Assembly: GCF_900095185.1 (NCBI RefSeq) | Contig: NZ_LT606948.1 | Span: forward strand, 310,001 to 374,000 | Reading direction: 5' to 3' | Source: Polynucleobacter necessarius | GTDB taxonomy: Bacteria > Pseudomonadota > Gammaproteobacteria > Burkholderiales > Burkholderiaceae | DNA length: 64,000 nucleotides | In this document: positions 50,628-61,197 of the stretch, one piece after another | Layout of the letters: each line of letters opens with the position of its first letter | How positions within the stretch are numbered: position 1 is the stretch's first letter | Notes under the pieces: generated by a model | What the model was told of the DNA's origin: nothing | The model's database searches: none | What the model saw: only the letters and a program-made list of their open reading frames with translations | Made by a program: the position numbers and the translations under genes

Positions 50628-51533
50628 GTGTTAAGCCCCTCCCCAAATTCCAGCAAAAAGGCATTTAGCCGGGTTGCACTTGTCGGCAAATACCAGGCGG
50701 CTGGTATCGAAAAGCGCCTAAATGATCTTTCAAAGCTCTTAAGGGGTCTGGGCTGTGAGGTGTTTTTAGAGGCTGCTACCGCCCAACATTTAGGGTTACA
50801 AGAGTTTTCCATTAAAACTGCGGATGATTTTGCGGGTGCCATTGATTTGGTGGTGGTTCTTGGTGGCGACGGCACAATACTAGGAATTGGTCGTCAACTT
50901 GCTGGTAATGATGTACCCCTAGTGGGTATCAATATGGGGCGTCTAGGCTACATGACTGACATTCCGATTCAGTCTGTTCAGGTCATTCTTCCTAAAATTC
51001 TTGCTGGAGAATATGAAGCGGACACTCGCACCTTATTGGATGCGGTGGTCATTCGCAATGGCGTAGAAATTAATCACGCCTTGGCACTCAATGATGTTGT
51101 GGTGAATCGCTCAGGAATTTCTGGGATGGTTGAATTAGCAGTGCACGTCAATGGCTCGTTCATGTACAACCAGCGCTCAGATGGATTAATCGTATCGACC
51201 CCCACTGGCTCGACTGCTTATGCTCTTTCAGCTGGCGGCCCGATTCTGCATCCACGCGTTGCTGGAATCTTGCTTGCTCCAATTGCGCCGCACTCTCTTT
51301 CTAATCGTCCAATTGTTTTGCCCGAAGACTCATTAACGATTATTGAGGTTGTAGATGGACGAGAGGTCATCATCAATTTTGATATGCAATCCCAAACCGA
51401 CTTACAAACGGGTGACAGGATTGAAGTACGTCAATCCCAAAAAACGATCACCCTATTGCATCCTCGCAGTCATAGCGACTACAAAACCTTACGCGAGAAA
51501 CTGCACTGGAATGAGTATCCATCGACATTCTGA
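50628..51533 (+). CDS. nadK: NAD kinase
   Basis: Phosphorylates NAD to NADP. About 301 residues from the GTG at 50628, chosen because the family N-terminus normally begins 10-15 residues before VALVGKYQAAG, and because an earlier ATG (50589) would overlap the divergent hrcA start. The kinase motif VVVLGGDGTILGIGRQ and the TPTGSTAYALSAGGPI loop are visible, as is GINMGRLGYMTDI. The frame is intact; recN follows after 26 bp. Confidence 0.93.
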   Translation: MLSPSPNSSKKAFSRVALVGKYQAAGIEKRLNDLSKLLRGLGCEVFLEAATAQHLGLQEFSIKTADDFAGAIDLVVVLGGDGTILGIGRQLAGNDVPLVGINMGRLGYMTDIPIQSVQVILPKILAGEYEADTRTLLDAVVIRNGVEINHALALNDVVVNRSGISGMVELAVHVNGSFMYNQRSDGLIVSTPTGSTAYALSAGGPILHPRVAGILLAPIAPHSLSNRPIVLPEDSLTIIEVVDGREVIINFDMQSQTDLQTGDRIEVRQSQKTITLLHPRSHSDYKTLREKLHWNEYPSTF

Positions 51534-51559
51534 TATCGAATTTTTTGCTACGCTAATAC

Positions 51560-53296
51560 ATGCTTCAAACCATCTTACTTCGTGATTTTGTCATTGTTGA
51601 TCAGCTTGAGTTAGATTTCTCAAGCGGCTTCACTGTGCTGACCGGAGAAACTGGTGCAGGCAAATCCATCCTCTTGGACGCGCTCAGCCTTGTTCTTGGT
51701 GAGCGGGCAGATAGCAGTCAAATTCGCGAAGGCTCGAATCGCGCCGAAATATCAGCCCTCTTCCGCATCGAATCAGAGCAGGCTAAATCCTTAAGCCAAT
51801 GGCTTGATGAACAAGGGTTTCCACTTGAGGATGATGGTCAGAGTCTGCTTCTGAAAAGAACAGTCGAGACCAATGGACGCAGCCGCGCATTTATCAATGG
51901 ACGCATTGCTACATTGACCCAATTACGTGAAGCAGGCGATCAACTAGTCGATATTCATGGTCAACACGCACATCAGCTTTTGCTGAAAGGTGGCGCTCAA
52001 CGGGAGCTACTTGATCGTCATGCGGGCCTATTACCGTTGGCGACTGAAGTTGCTCAAGCATTCAAGTCCCTAGTAAATTCACGTCGTCGGCTTCAACAGG
52101 CAGAAAATGCTGGGCAAGATATTGAACGTGAGCGAGAACATCTTAAATGGCAGCTAGAAGAATTGAATGAACTTTCTCCACAGGAAGGCGAGTGGATCAA
52201 CCTTCAAAGCGAACATGCACGTTTAGCAAATGGGGCAAAACTGATTGGCGGATGTCAAGAATCTATCGAGATATTGAGTAAGGCCGATAATTCCCTAGAA
52301 TCTACATTATCTAAAATATCTAGCAATATCAGATCATTAGCAGAGCTTGATCCAAGTCTTAGCGATGTGAGTCAATCATTCGAATCCGCAACTATTCAGC
52401 TCGATGAAGCTATTCATGGACTCAATCGTTATTTACAAAAGCTTGATTTAGATCCCACTCGCCTTGCCCAAGTCGAAGAGCGTATGCAAGCTATTCACAC
52501 CGTAGCTCGCAAATACCGCACCGAGCCTGAAGCATTAGTGCAGCTTCTTCAAGAGACATCTGCACGCTTAGATGCTCTGACGGCCTCTCAGAATATTGAG
52601 GCTCTCAGACAACAAGTACAGCAAGAAGAATCGATCTATTTAAAGCTCGCAAAACAACTCTCGCAAAAGCGGAGCAAAGCTGCGATGGAACTTAGTCACT
52701 TAGTAACTAAAGCGATGCAAGAACTATCTATGGCTGGTGGCTGCCTTGAGATTGCTCTCGTGCCACTCAACGAAGGCGCATCATATGGTCTAGAACAAAT
52801 CGAATTTTTGGTTGCAGGTCATGCTGGAAGCACTCCCCGCTCGCTCGCTAAAGTAGCCTCAGGCGGGGAATTAGCCCGAATTAGCTTGGCCATTAGCGTC
52901 ATTACTAGCAAAGCATCATTGACGCCAACACTCATTTTTGACGAAGTAGACGCCGGCATTGGTGGTGCAGTTGCTGAAACAGTTGGCAAACTATTGCATC
53001 AATTAGGACTATCCCATCAAATCTTATGCGTGACCCATCTGCCACAAGTAGCGGCCCAAGGAAACCAACACTTCAAAGTTAACAAATCTCAAAATGATAA
53101 GAAGACAGTGTCACAGGTTCAAATTTTAGGTCACACTGAACGGGTTGAGGAAGTTGCTCGCATGCTTGGTGGCACTACAATTACGGAAACCACTCGTCGT
53201 CATGCACGAGAATTATTAGAGCAAAATTCAATACTTTCTGTAATAAGTAAAGCCAACACTGAGATAAGTGTCAATCAGCGTCAGAAGGCGCCTTAA
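51560..53296 (+). CDS. recN: DNA repair protein RecN
   Basis: SMC-like ATPase acting in double-strand break repair. 578 residues. Walker A GETGAGKSILLDAL near 29, a central coiled-coil region (about 155-380), the signature KVASGGELARISLA near 432 and Walker B TLIFDEVDAGIGG near 458. The frame is intact. The 3' end overlaps the convergent glnE by 26 bp. Upstream nadK is in the same direction, a common pair. Confidence 0.95.
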   Translation: MLQTILLRDFVIVDQLELDFSSGFTVLTGETGAGKSILLDALSLVLGERADSSQIREGSNRAEISALFRIESEQAKSLSQWLDEQGFPLEDDGQSLLLKRTVETNGRSRAFINGRIATLTQLREAGDQLVDIHGQHAHQLLLKGGAQRELLDRHAGLLPLATEVAQAFKSLVNSRRRLQQAENAGQDIEREREHLKWQLEELNELSPQEGEWINLQSEHARLANGAKLIGGCQESIEILSKADNSLESTLSKISSNIRSLAELDPSLSDVSQSFESATIQLDEAIHGLNRYLQKLDLDPTRLAQVEERMQAIHTVARKYRTEPEALVQLLQETSARLDALTASQNIEALRQQVQQEESIYLKLAKQLSQKRSKAAMELSHLVTKAMQELSMAGGCLEIALVPLNEGASYGLEQIEFLVAGHAGSTPRSLAKVASGGELARISLAISVITSKASLTPTLIFDEVDAGIGGAVAETVGKLLHQLGLSHQILCVTHLPQVAAQGNQHFKVNKSQNDKKTVSQVQILGHTERVEEVARMLGGTTITETTRRHARELLEQNSILSVISKANTEISVNQRQKAP

Positions 53297-56084
53297 ATAT
53301 CTCCAACCAGAGTGTTTGTACAGCTTTCCTTGCAGCAATCAAATCAGGCTCACTGTCTAAAAGAATACGAGTCTTTTCGGCACCATCCAAACGCAAGCGG
53401 TGTTGACGTGATCTGAGCAATCGATAGGCATCACCTACAGATTGGGCCGCCTCCTTTGTAATGAGACTCATCTCGCTAGCAATATGAAGAAGCGCAATAT
53501 TGCCGAGGTTTCCAATGAGTCCAGGAAATTGATGTGCGTAAGCTAAAACCAAAAACTGGACAATGAATTCAATATCTACCATGCCGCCAGCATTGTATTT
53601 CAGGTCAAACTCCATATTGCCATTGGGATGTCCTGTATGCACCTTGCGGCGCATCTCCAAGATTTCCGCCCGAAGCTGATCAATATTGCGCTGCTGACTC
53701 AACACTTCAGAACGCACCCCATCAAAAAAGGCCCCAACATTTGGATTGCCAGCGGAGAAGCGTGCGCGGGTAAGAGCTTGGTACTCCCAAACCCAAGCAG
53801 CATTGTCACCCTCGCGAAGTTGGTATTTTTTAAAAGCATCCACATTAGTCACCAAGAAACCAGCTGAACCATTAGGACGTAGACGCGTATCTATTTCAAA
53901 TAAACTTCCAGTTGAGGTAAATGCAGTAAGCCAGTGAATCATGCGCTTAGCAAGCAATGCATATACCTCTTGAGCGGCGTAATCAGTCTCTGATGCCTGA
54001 TATAAAAAGATAATATCCAGATCTGAGGCGTAACCTAATTCTTTCCCGCCTAACTTGCCATAAGCAATGACAGCAAATCGAGGAATTTCGCTAACTGGAA
54101 AGTCGAACTTTTGTGCAACATTAGGCCAGATACGTTCAAAAGTGATCTGCAAAATTAAATCGGCCAAGGCGGATAAATGATCACTCACCCGCTCTACTGG
54201 TAGCGCTTGTTGAACACCAATCCCAAGATCAGTGAGCAGTGTAATAAAAGTTTCATTTTGATGAGTGACTCGTAAAATATCCATTGCTTGCTCGGAGCCA
54301 TCGTCCTCTGCCATCACATCATCTAACCGCATATTAAGAGTACATCGAACTTCAGACCAATATTGATCTGGATCCTCAATTAATGCCCTTTCAGTTTGAG
54401 AATTTAATAAATAATCCAGCAAATGAGGATGACGCGTTAAATACTGAGCTCCCCATTGAGATGCTTTAAGTAACTCTAGGACATTAGACAAGGCTCTAGG
54501 GTACTCAACTAGGATAGAGAGATAAGCGCTACGCCTCGCTATTGCCTCGAGTAGATCGAAGAAACGCAACAATGTTTGATCCGCATGCTCAGAGGTAGAT
54601 CCATCGCTGTGTAAACGCGCTGCCGCTTTACACATTAAATTATCAAAAATTAAACGGCTTTTTTCAGGTAGTAGTTTTTGTTTTGGGCCATCTATCCAAG
54701 CCTGCCACCGAGTATGAGAAGTGGGGAAAAAGGATTGGTCGGGAGACCAATCAGATGCCAATGGAGCAATTTCAAGTCGCTTACTATCATCCAATAAAAA
54801 TGCTGTATCAAAAAGTTGGGCAACTTGATTTTGATGGCGATCTAACTCAGCCATAAATGAAGCCGTTGCGGCATCTTTATCTTGCATTGTTTTTGCCAAG
54901 CGCAAACGCGTTTCTTCATCATCAGGCAGGTAATGTGTTTGCTGGTCATCCCAAACTTGTAGACGATGCTCAAGACGTCTTAAATAAACATAAGCGGCTT
55001 GCAATGAGCCCACCTCGTCTGCGGGCAGAATTCCAAAATCTTTAATTAACTCCAATACCTCTAAGGTAGGACGGACTCTGAATCGCGAATCAGTACCACC
55101 CCTCATCAACTGGAACATTTGCGCCAAGAATTCAATTTCTCGAATCCCGCCGCGTCCTAACTTCACATCACGTGAACGACTGTGATGACCCGAAGATCTT
55201 TTTTCTGCTGCTGTTTGTATTTGTGCGTGCAACTCTCGAATAGAGGCGATGACTCCATAATCTAAATGTCGACGAAATACAAATGGACGGATCAGTTGCC
55301 CAAGCTCTTTTTGACAATGCACAAAGTCGGGTGTATCTGGTAAAGGCGCAATCAATCTACCTTTAATCCAAGCGTAGCGCTCCCACTCTCTACCTTGAAT
55401 GAGTAAGTACTCTTCGAGCATATCCAGACTACACACCAGCGGACCAGAATCCCCATTGGGACGCAAGCGCATATCTACTCGAAATACAAAGCCATTTGCA
55501 TCATGCTCAGCCAGTAGTTTAATGACACGCTTACCCATCCTAGTAAACCACTCATGATTCGAGAGGCTCTTTGGACCGCCAGCAGTTTCACCCTCATGCT
55601 CATACAAAAAGATTAAATCGATATCAGATGAGAGATTGAGTTCTAGACCACCCAACTTGCCCATGCCGACAACCATCAGCGGCATTTCTGACTGGGTAGT
55701 CTGACTCCAGGGTAAACCAAAACGGTTGTTGAGATCCTCCCTCACATAAGCAATAGAAGCAGAAACCGCCAATTCAGCAAAATAGCTTAGAGCGTGGGTT
55801 ACCTCTTTTAGGTCTGCCATTCCATTTAAATCTCGAAAGGCAACCCACAACATTAATCGTTGTCTTGCCAAGCGTAACTTTGCCATCCATGGGGCTTCGT
55901 CCTGATCGCCATCATGCCGACCAACTTCACACTCTTCCAATAAATTTCGAATACCCTGCAGATCAATGCCTTTAGGTCCGTGAGTACGCAGCCAAACCAG
56001 CCATTCTGGCTGTGCCCCAAGCCAACGCCGTGCATAAGTGGAATTGCGCTCTAAAAAATCAATTTGCTGGGAAAATTGATCCAT
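53271..56084 (-). CDS. glnE: glutamine synthetase adenylyltransferase/deadenylase
   Basis: Bifunctional regulator that adds or removes AMP on glutamine synthetase. 937 residues (E. coli 946). Two nucleotidyltransferase domains are visible: GKLGGLELNLSSDIDLIFLY near residue 147 and GKLGGKELGYASDLDIIFLY near 672, each followed by helical regions (DMRLRPNG, DTRLRPNGSAG). The domain order fits deadenylylation first, adenylylation second. Intact, so nitrogen control through glutamine synthetase is apparently kept. Confidence 0.95.
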   Translation of the reverse strand: MDQFSQQIDFLERNSTYARRWLGAQPEWLVWLRTHGPKGIDLQGIRNLLEECEVGRHDGDQDEAPWMAKLRLARQRLMLWVAFRDLNGMADLKEVTHALSYFAELAVSASIAYVREDLNNRFGLPWSQTTQSEMPLMVVGMGKLGGLELNLSSDIDLIFLYEHEGETAGGPKSLSNHEWFTRMGKRVIKLLAEHDANGFVFRVDMRLRPNGDSGPLVCSLDMLEEYLLIQGREWERYAWIKGRLIAPLPDTPDFVHCQKELGQLIRPFVFRRHLDYGVIASIRELHAQIQTAAEKRSSGHHSRSRDVKLGRGGIREIEFLAQMFQLMRGGTDSRFRVRPTLEVLELIKDFGILPADEVGSLQAAYVYLRRLEHRLQVWDDQQTHYLPDDEETRLRLAKTMQDKDAATASFMAELDRHQNQVAQLFDTAFLLDDSKRLEIAPLASDWSPDQSFFPTSHTRWQAWIDGPKQKLLPEKSRLIFDNLMCKAAARLHSDGSTSEHADQTLLRFFDLLEAIARRSAYLSILVEYPRALSNVLELLKASQWGAQYLTRHPHLLDYLLNSQTERALIEDPDQYWSEVRCTLNMRLDDVMAEDDGSEQAMDILRVTHQNETFITLLTDLGIGVQQALPVERVSDHLSALADLILQITFERIWPNVAQKFDFPVSEIPRFAVIAYGKLGGKELGYASDLDIIFLYQASETDYAAQEVYALLAKRMIHWLTAFTSTGSLFEIDTRLRPNGSAGFLVTNVDAFKKYQLREGDNAAWVWEYQALTRARFSAGNPNVGAFFDGVRSEVLSQQRNIDQLRAEILEMRRKVHTGHPNGNMEFDLKYNAGGMVDIEFIVQFLVLAYAHQFPGLIGNLGNIALLHIASEMSLITKEAAQSVGDAYRLLRSRQHRLRLDGAEKTRILLDSEPDLIAARKAVQTLWLEIFKAPSDAD

Positions 56085-56163
56085 CCTTTCATTTTAATCC
56101 GACCCCGGAAACCTCGGCCTAGATTCTTGGCGATCAACTCAAGGGTGACGGATAATAGGGGTC

Positions 56164-59100
56164 ATGCTGCAGAATATCACCCCGCCTCGTCTCAAGAGTG
56201 TGTTTACTAAACGACTTCAGGGCTCAGGCGGAGCCTGGCGGAAGTGCGCGCTCATTTTGGCTGGGGTGGTTTTTGCTCTGTTTGTCTTGGGGCACATCGC
56301 TGTCCGTTTTATTCTATGGCCACAAATCGAGAAGTCTAAAGCCTCTGTTGAGAGCTTATTGAGCGCCCGTATTGGTGTCGAAGTTTCCATGGACTCTCTA
56401 CACGTTTCATGGACTGGCATCAGACCCAATTTTGAAATTGAAGGATTACGCTTCAATAGCCCCGAAAAGACAAATTCGCTTTTAAGTATTCAAAAAATTA
56501 ATGGGCAATTAAGTTGGTCTTCTTTTTATCATCTATCGCCTTATTTCCACGAGCTGAACATTGAAGGCGCCGAGATTCATGCCCAAAGAAATAATAATGG
56601 AGTCGTCACCATTGCAGGATTATTGATAGATGGCAAATCAAATGACTTTTCTGCTGAGAATTGGCTTTTTGCGCAAAATGAAATTCGCATTAACAACGTA
56701 AAATTATTTTGGGATGATCAACTCAAAAAGAAAGCAATTACCTCTGTAGATATTCAAAGCTTATCTTTGAATAACGGCATTCGCAGTCATACAGGATCAA
56801 TCGGCGCCACCACTCCATGGACTAAGGGACCGCTCTCTGTAGAAATTAATTTAGCTCACCATTTAGGTGGCCAAGCAGGAAATTGGCGAGACTGGATTGG
56901 AACGATTACATGGACACTCAATGAGCTTCAACTCAGCCAGATCGCCACTGCGTTTGACATTCCCCTGAATACATTAGAGGGGGTGTTGAGCTCACATGGA
57001 AAATTAAGATTAGATAATGGCAAGCCTGATGGCGAAGAAGTTGATCTTGCAGTCGATAATTTAACCATTCAACTCTCCAAGAATGAAGATGCAATCGCCT
57101 TAGGTAGATTGGAAACCAAGCTTGCGCTTGAGACAGATGGTGGAATGATATCCGTAACCACTAAGACCTTTGCCTGGCGCGATACAGAAAGTTCAAAGTC
57201 CACCCCTTTAGAAAATTTAAGTCCAATGACTTTCCGCTGGAGACCACCAGCAGATGATGGGGAAATTAAGGAATTTGGATTTTCTTCTCCTAAAATTTTG
57301 GTACAAGATGTCGCATTGTTTGCTCTCACTTTACCGCTCTCTAAAAAAGTGCATCAATGGATTCAAGCATCGCAAGCAGATGGTGAATTACAAGATTTAG
57401 ATATCAACTGGTTTGAGTGTAAATCGCCATTATCTGCCTTAAATATTCCTGGCGGATGGTTTAAATCAAACAAATTAGCCTTTACGGTAAGTGCCAAATT
57501 GATTGACTTGAGTTTTGTGGGTATCAATAAATCAATGCCTTCGGTTTCCAAGCTCTCTGGGTTTATTACAGCCGATCAAAATAAAGGTAGCTTCTCGATT
57601 CAGTCTAAGGATCTCCAAGTCGAAGTGAATGATTTATTGGTAGATCCTAAAATTCATTTGAATCAGGCTAGCGGACAAATTTCGTGGTCTAAACCAAAGG
57701 GAAATTGGGTTATCAATGCTAAGAAATTAGCAATGATGAATCCTGAAATTACGACAACCCTCAGTCTCAATTACATCATTGGTGAGGGTAAAAATCCAGA
57801 CTATATGAGTCTGGATATGGATTGTTCTCAGGCCAACCTCAAAACTGCCTATCGCTATCTACCCGTTGGCATGGGAGCCGATGCTAAAATCTATTTAAGT
57901 AAAGCTTTTGATGGGGGGGTTATCAAGAAAGGTAACCTTCATATCAAAGGCGATCCTAATGAGGTGCCTTTTCCAAAGACTGGCACAGGAGAGTTTTCAC
58001 TTAATCTTCCGATCTCAGGGGCAACTTTCAGCCCAGCACCGACGCCATCTTCTTCGCAAGGCGTCTGGTCTCCATTCAATATGGTTACTGGCGTAATTAA
58101 TATGCAAAACGCCAAACTTACTGTTGATATTGATCAGGCAAGCTATAAGCGAGTGAATTTAAGTAAGGTTCATGCAGAAATTCCTAGCGTTAGCGCAAAG
58201 CAACTCATCCTCTCAGTCAATGGAAATGCTCAAGGTGATGCTCCACAATTTCTAGACTATTTATTTGCATCACCAGTTGGCAAAAAACACATTGCTCTGG
58301 AGCGAAACTTAAAAATTACTGGTCCAACCGACCTTGGTCTAAATCTCAAGATTCCTCTCACCGGGAATGGGGATACCGAAACTGATCTCAAATTAAGCTT
58401 TCCTGGTAATAAACTTCAGTGGGCCGAATTACCCCCTTTTGAAAACCTCAAAGGCAAAATTCGCATTACTGATGTCAATCCAGAATTTGAGGACGTGACA
58501 GCCAACTTTTTAGGAGGTGCGATCCAGATTACCAGTGCCACACCTAAACAGAGCAGCCATGCCTTTAATATTTCAGGCGATATCTCTGCTAGTTTTATTA
58601 AGGATTACTTTGCAAATGATCCTGCAGTCCAGACGCTCCCGATATTGCAAGCGATGAGTGGCGCAGCAAAATATGAAGGAGCCATTCACTTCAATAATGG
58701 CAACAGCGAAACCAAGTTAAAAATTAACATGAAAGATTGGGCAAGCAATGCCCCAGCACCCCTAGCAAAACAAATGGGCACTCCTCTGTCAGGAATGCTC
58801 ACCTTAAAAACCTTTGCCAAAAATAAAGGGAATCTCAATCGCTTCTCCTGGAATGGAAAGATTGGGGATAACTACTATATTCAAGGAGAATTGGCAGGAG
58901 ATGACACTCTACGTCATGCTATAGGTATTGGTACCCCAACCACCCTGCCGCAACAGGGTCTTCAACTCAATCTTGCAAGGAATGAATTAGATCTCGATAG
59001 TTGGCAAGATTTTCTAAATAGCCAAAATAAAAAGAAACCTGCACCTAGCTCTGCATCAAGCTCTAATTCTTTGAGTTCTAATAGCATTCAGATTTCAGCG

Positions 59101-60333
59101 CAGGTAAAACAGCTCACTTTATTTGACCGCATTTGGCAAGACTTCAATCTCAGCGGAAATAATAAAAATTCTGCATGGCAATTTCGCTTAAGGGGATCCC
59201 CTCAAATCACCGGCAATATTCAGTATGAATCAGCCAGTCAGTCTCCGCCTAATGGTCAAATCAGTGGCAGGTTAGCTCGCCTTAAAGTGCCCGAAGCAGT
59301 AAAGATTGCTGCAATACCCACTAAGACCGCTGCAAAAACGCCATTGGTCAAAAGCAAGCTTGAACCAAATTTAATACCCAGTATCGATCTCATCATTGAT
59401 GACTTTAGCTGGGATAAAGTCCAATTAGGACAAGTAAAAGTTAAATCCAGAACCATTGGCAACACGCTCACAATAGATTCAATCCAATTTAATAATCCTC
59501 AAGGAAGCTCGATCTTAGAAGGGAGTTGGATAGGAGGCACCAAAAACCAGTCAGCACATACAAACCTCAATTTCTCATTAGACATTAAAGATGCCGGCAA
59601 AATTATTAGTCATTGGACAGGCCAAAAATCTGCAGAAGGTGGCAAAGGTAAATTGACTAGTTCAGTAGAATGGGGCGGCACACCTTTTGGACCAAAATAT
59701 GAGACTCTGACAGGTAAGGCAAGTCTTAATCTTGAAAAAGGGCGTCTATTAGAAGTCAATACTAGCGGAGCAAAACTACTCGATGTCTTGAGCTTACAAA
59801 GCCTTTTTAGATTTGCCACGCTTGATCTTCAAGGTAGTCTTGGCAATATTGTGACTAAAGGTACTCCTTTCAATTCTATTGATGCATCATTTGATCTCAA
59901 CTTAGGTGAGGCACAGACAAAGCTATTCACCATGGAACTAGATCAAGCACGAGTAGCAATGACTGGACAAATTAATATTCCTAAGCAAACTCAAGATTTA
60001 CGCATCACGATCTTTCCTACCATTGATGCTACCGCTGGTTCTCTTGCTGCATTTGCGATAAACCCCATCGTGGGCCTTGGCGCATTAATAGGACAGTACC
60101 TTATTACGAGTCAGATTAATCGCAACCTTCAGTCTGACTATTTAGTTCAAGGTTCCTGGGACAATCCAGAGGTGATTCCTCTCGATCAAAAGGGTCAGCC
60201 GATTGACGCTAAAACTTTAGAAACGATTCGCAGCAAAGATTTGCTTAAAGAGCAGAGCAAGCCAACAATTCCGAGCTCGGGTACGCAAAACAATCCAAGC
60301 AACTCCAGCACACCCAATAAAACCTCAAACTAA
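56164..60333 (+). CDS. large AsmA-like/YhdP family protein
   Basis: 1389 residues, the length typical of YhdP. One N-terminal membrane anchor (about 27-50, LILAGVVFALFVLGHIAVRF), then a long periplasmic region of beta-rich repeats (DUF3971/AsmA-like), ending in a low-complexity Ser/Asn/Pro tail. YhdP-type proteins form bridge-like lipid-transfer structures between membranes. The segment TLTGKASLNLEKGRLLEVN near 1180 is the C-terminal AsmA-like domain. The frame is intact over 4.1 kb, which stands out in this decaying genome. Divergent from glnE; the nitrilase relic starts 6 bp later. Confidence 0.88.
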   Translation: MLQNITPPRLKSVFTKRLQGSGGAWRKCALILAGVVFALFVLGHIAVRFILWPQIEKSKASVESLLSARIGVEVSMDSLHVSWTGIRPNFEIEGLRFNSPEKTNSLLSIQKINGQLSWSSFYHLSPYFHELNIEGAEIHAQRNNNGVVTIAGLLIDGKSNDFSAENWLFAQNEIRINNVKLFWDDQLKKKAITSVDIQSLSLNNGIRSHTGSIGATTPWTKGPLSVEINLAHHLGGQAGNWRDWIGTITWTLNELQLSQIATAFDIPLNTLEGVLSSHGKLRLDNGKPDGEEVDLAVDNLTIQLSKNEDAIALGRLETKLALETDGGMISVTTKTFAWRDTESSKSTPLENLSPMTFRWRPPADDGEIKEFGFSSPKILVQDVALFALTLPLSKKVHQWIQASQADGELQDLDINWFECKSPLSALNIPGGWFKSNKLAFTVSAKLIDLSFVGINKSMPSVSKLSGFITADQNKGSFSIQSKDLQVEVNDLLVDPKIHLNQASGQISWSKPKGNWVINAKKLAMMNPEITTTLSLNYIIGEGKNPDYMSLDMDCSQANLKTAYRYLPVGMGADAKIYLSKAFDGGVIKKGNLHIKGDPNEVPFPKTGTGEFSLNLPISGATFSPAPTPSSSQGVWSPFNMVTGVINMQNAKLTVDIDQASYKRVNLSKVHAEIPSVSAKQLILSVNGNAQGDAPQFLDYLFASPVGKKHIALERNLKITGPTDLGLNLKIPLTGNGDTETDLKLSFPGNKLQWAELPPFENLKGKIRITDVNPEFEDVTANFLGGAIQITSATPKQSSHAFNISGDISASFIKDYFANDPAVQTLPILQAMSGAAKYEGAIHFNNGNSETKLKINMKDWASNAPAPLAKQMGTPLSGMLTLKTFAKNKGNLNRFSWNGKIGDNYYIQGELAGDDTLRHAIGIGTPTTLPQQGLQLNLARNELDLDSWQDFLNSQNKKKPAPSSASSSNSLSSNSIQISAQVKQLTLFDRIWQDFNLSGNNKNSAWQFRLRGSPQITGNIQYESASQSPPNGQISGRLARLKVPEAVKIAAIPTKTAAKTPLVKSKLEPNLIPSIDLIIDDFSWDKVQLGQVKVKSRTIGNTLTIDSIQFNNPQGSSILEGSWIGGTKNQSAHTNLNFSLDIKDAGKIISHWTGQKSAEGGKGKLTSSVEWGGTPFGPKYETLTGKASLNLEKGRLLEVNTSGAKLLDVLSLQSLFRFATLDLQGSLGNIVTKGTPFNSIDASFDLNLGEAQTKLFTMELDQARVAMTGQINIPKQTQDLRITIFPTIDATAGSLAAFAINPIVGLGALIGQYLITSQINRNLQSDYLVQGSWDNPEVIPLDQKGQPIDAKTLETIRSKDLLKEQSKPTIPSSGTQNNPSNSSTPNKTSN

Positions 60334-60339
60334 ATCATC

Positions 60340-61177
60340 ATGAGCGCGACAGTCAATCCAGTTGACCTTAAGCTTACCTCGATTCAGATGGTATCCACTC
60401 CTGATTTACGAGAAAACCTTTCCACAGCTAGCAGACTCATTACTGCAGCAGCTGCAGAGAGTGTAAAGTTGGTCGTACTGCCAGAATATTTTTGCTTAAT
60501 AGGCCTACTAAAGGATACCGACAAAGTTCGTGCCCGAGAAACATTTGGTAATGACCCTATTCAAGAACAACTCTCGGATATTGCAAAAGCCAATAATCTG
60601 TTCTTAGTAGCAGACACCATTCCTCTAGAGGCAAAAGATCCCAATAAGGTTCTCAACATCACCCTCGTCTTTGACCCTTCCGGACAGTCAATTTCTCGTT
60701 ACGACAAAATGCGCTTATTTGGCTTTCAAACAGCAACCGAGCGTTACAAAGAATCTGAAACAATTGAATCGGGCGAGGAGCCAGGGCTACTGAAAATCTC
60801 CTTAAATGATATCGATTGGATATTTGGTTTAAGTATTTATTATGACCTGCGGTTTCCTGAGTTATACCGAGCCATTGGTCAGGTTGATTGCCATATCATC
60901 CCGGCAGCATTTACTTACACAACCAGTAAAGATCATTGGGAAATTCTGCTGCGCGCACGGGCGATTGAAAACCAATGCTATGTATTAGCATCAGCGCAGG
61001 GTGGTAAACATCAAAATCTACGCCGAACTTGAGGAAACAGCATGCTGATTGATCCATGGGGCGCTATCCTAGATAAGATACCAGAGGGTGAAGGATTTAT
61101 TTTCGGAACTTTGTGCAAAGATAAATTAAACGAGGTACGCTCTTAAGTTACCAGCGCTTGCACATCGCAAGCTTTAA
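60340..61177 (+). pseudogene. inactivated nitrilase-family amidohydrolase
   Basis: Carbon-nitrogen hydrolase (Nit/YbeM-like, ~275 aa), usually next to tldD. ATG 60340 opens a clean frame: glutamate in LVVLPEYFCL near 45 and lysine in RYDKMRLFGF near 127 are kept. The catalytic cysteine position reads FGLSIYYDLRFPELY, with Tyr replacing Cys. The frame ends at TGA (61030-61032), where a Trp codon is expected (RRT-stop-GNSMLIDPWGAI). The tail continues to KLNEVRS and shifts by one T at about 61142, ending at 61175-61177. Dead on three counts. Confidence 0.88.
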
Positions 61178-61197
61178 AGAAAGATCCGCAGATTCAC

